Source: BOG-1112 sp964635325 | GTDB taxonomy: Bacteria; Bdellovibrionota_B; Oligoflexia; Oligoflexales; Bog-1112 | Assembly: GCA_964635325.1 (NCBI GenBank) | Contig: CAZWOL010000104.1 | Span: forward strand, 1 to 5,870 | Direction: 5' to 3' | DNA: 5,870 nucleotides | In this document: positions 5,853-5,870 of the stretch, piece by piece | How the letters are laid out: each line of letters begins with the position of its first letter | How positions within the stretch are numbered: position 1 is the stretch's first letter | Notes under the pieces: generated by a model | What the model was told of the DNA's origin: nothing | The model's database searches: none | What the model saw: only the letters and a program-made list of their open reading frames with translations | Position numbers and translations under genes: made by a program

Positions 5853-5870
5853 AAAAATAAGACAAATCGT
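5613..5870 (+). mobile_element. Left part of an IS630-type insertion sequence, incomplete
   Basis: Defined only by the transposase sequence. The left boundary is not fixed; it should lie between the Sel1 gene start (5463) and 5613, next to a TA dinucleotide if the family's usual target rule holds. Terminal inverted repeats cannot be tested because the right end is outside the window. Confidence 0.5.

Noticed and set aside
1..5870. CRISPR array, tRNA, rRNA or riboswitch
   Set aside because: I saw no regularly spaced repeats, no cloverleaf with CCA end and no conserved riboswitch core on either strand.

Overview
The window carries five protein genes and reads as a piece of a Gram-negative, proteobacterial-type chromosome. 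Base composition is moderate, judged by eye. Gene 1 resembles the YfiF branch of SpoU/TrmH methyltransferases and gene 2 resembles RlmM-like FtsJ methyltransferases; both groups are mainly proteobacterial. A long Sel1-repeat secreted protein, a Ser-rich secreted protein and an IS630-type transposase remnant would fit a host-associated lineage such as amoeba- or protist-associated gammaproteobacteria. That lineage guess is inference only, and no gene here fixes the taxon.

Layout. Positions 1-238 hold no assignable gene. Positions 239-2010 are a two-gene RNA-modification operon on the + strand: a SpoU-type methyltransferase overlaps by 4 nt an FtsJ/RlmM-like methyltransferase with a visible K-D-K-E tetrad. 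After a 132-nt gap with a plausible promoter comes an unrecognised secreted protein (2143-3276, +). It has an N-terminal signal peptide, a 12-residue tandem repeat, a run of 21 serines and a C-terminal hydrophobic segment. Convergent to it, 3331-5463 on the - strand encodes a 710-residue Sel1-repeat protein, again with a signal peptide and a C-terminal hydrophobic anchor. A 149-nt divergent gap with a dyad leads to the HTH part of an IS630-family transposase (5613-5852, +), whose frame closes 18 nt before the window ends.

The main discovery is structural. The last 8 codons, the stop codon and 2 further bases of the FtsJ-like gene (1984-2012) are repeated, with one silent difference, at 3304-3332, directly against the stop codon of the Sel1 gene. 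The 1320 bp between the repeat starts holds only the Ser-rich secreted-protein gene with its own promoter-like sequence. That gene also differs from its neighbours in Arg codon use: 11 of 22 are AGA/AGG, against 2 or fewer in each methyltransferase gene. The simplest reading is that this gene was inserted as a one-gene cassette at the 3' end of the methyltransferase gene, regenerating the host gene's end. Removing one repeat unit would leave the methyltransferase intact, with its stop codon abutting the stop codon of the Sel1 gene.
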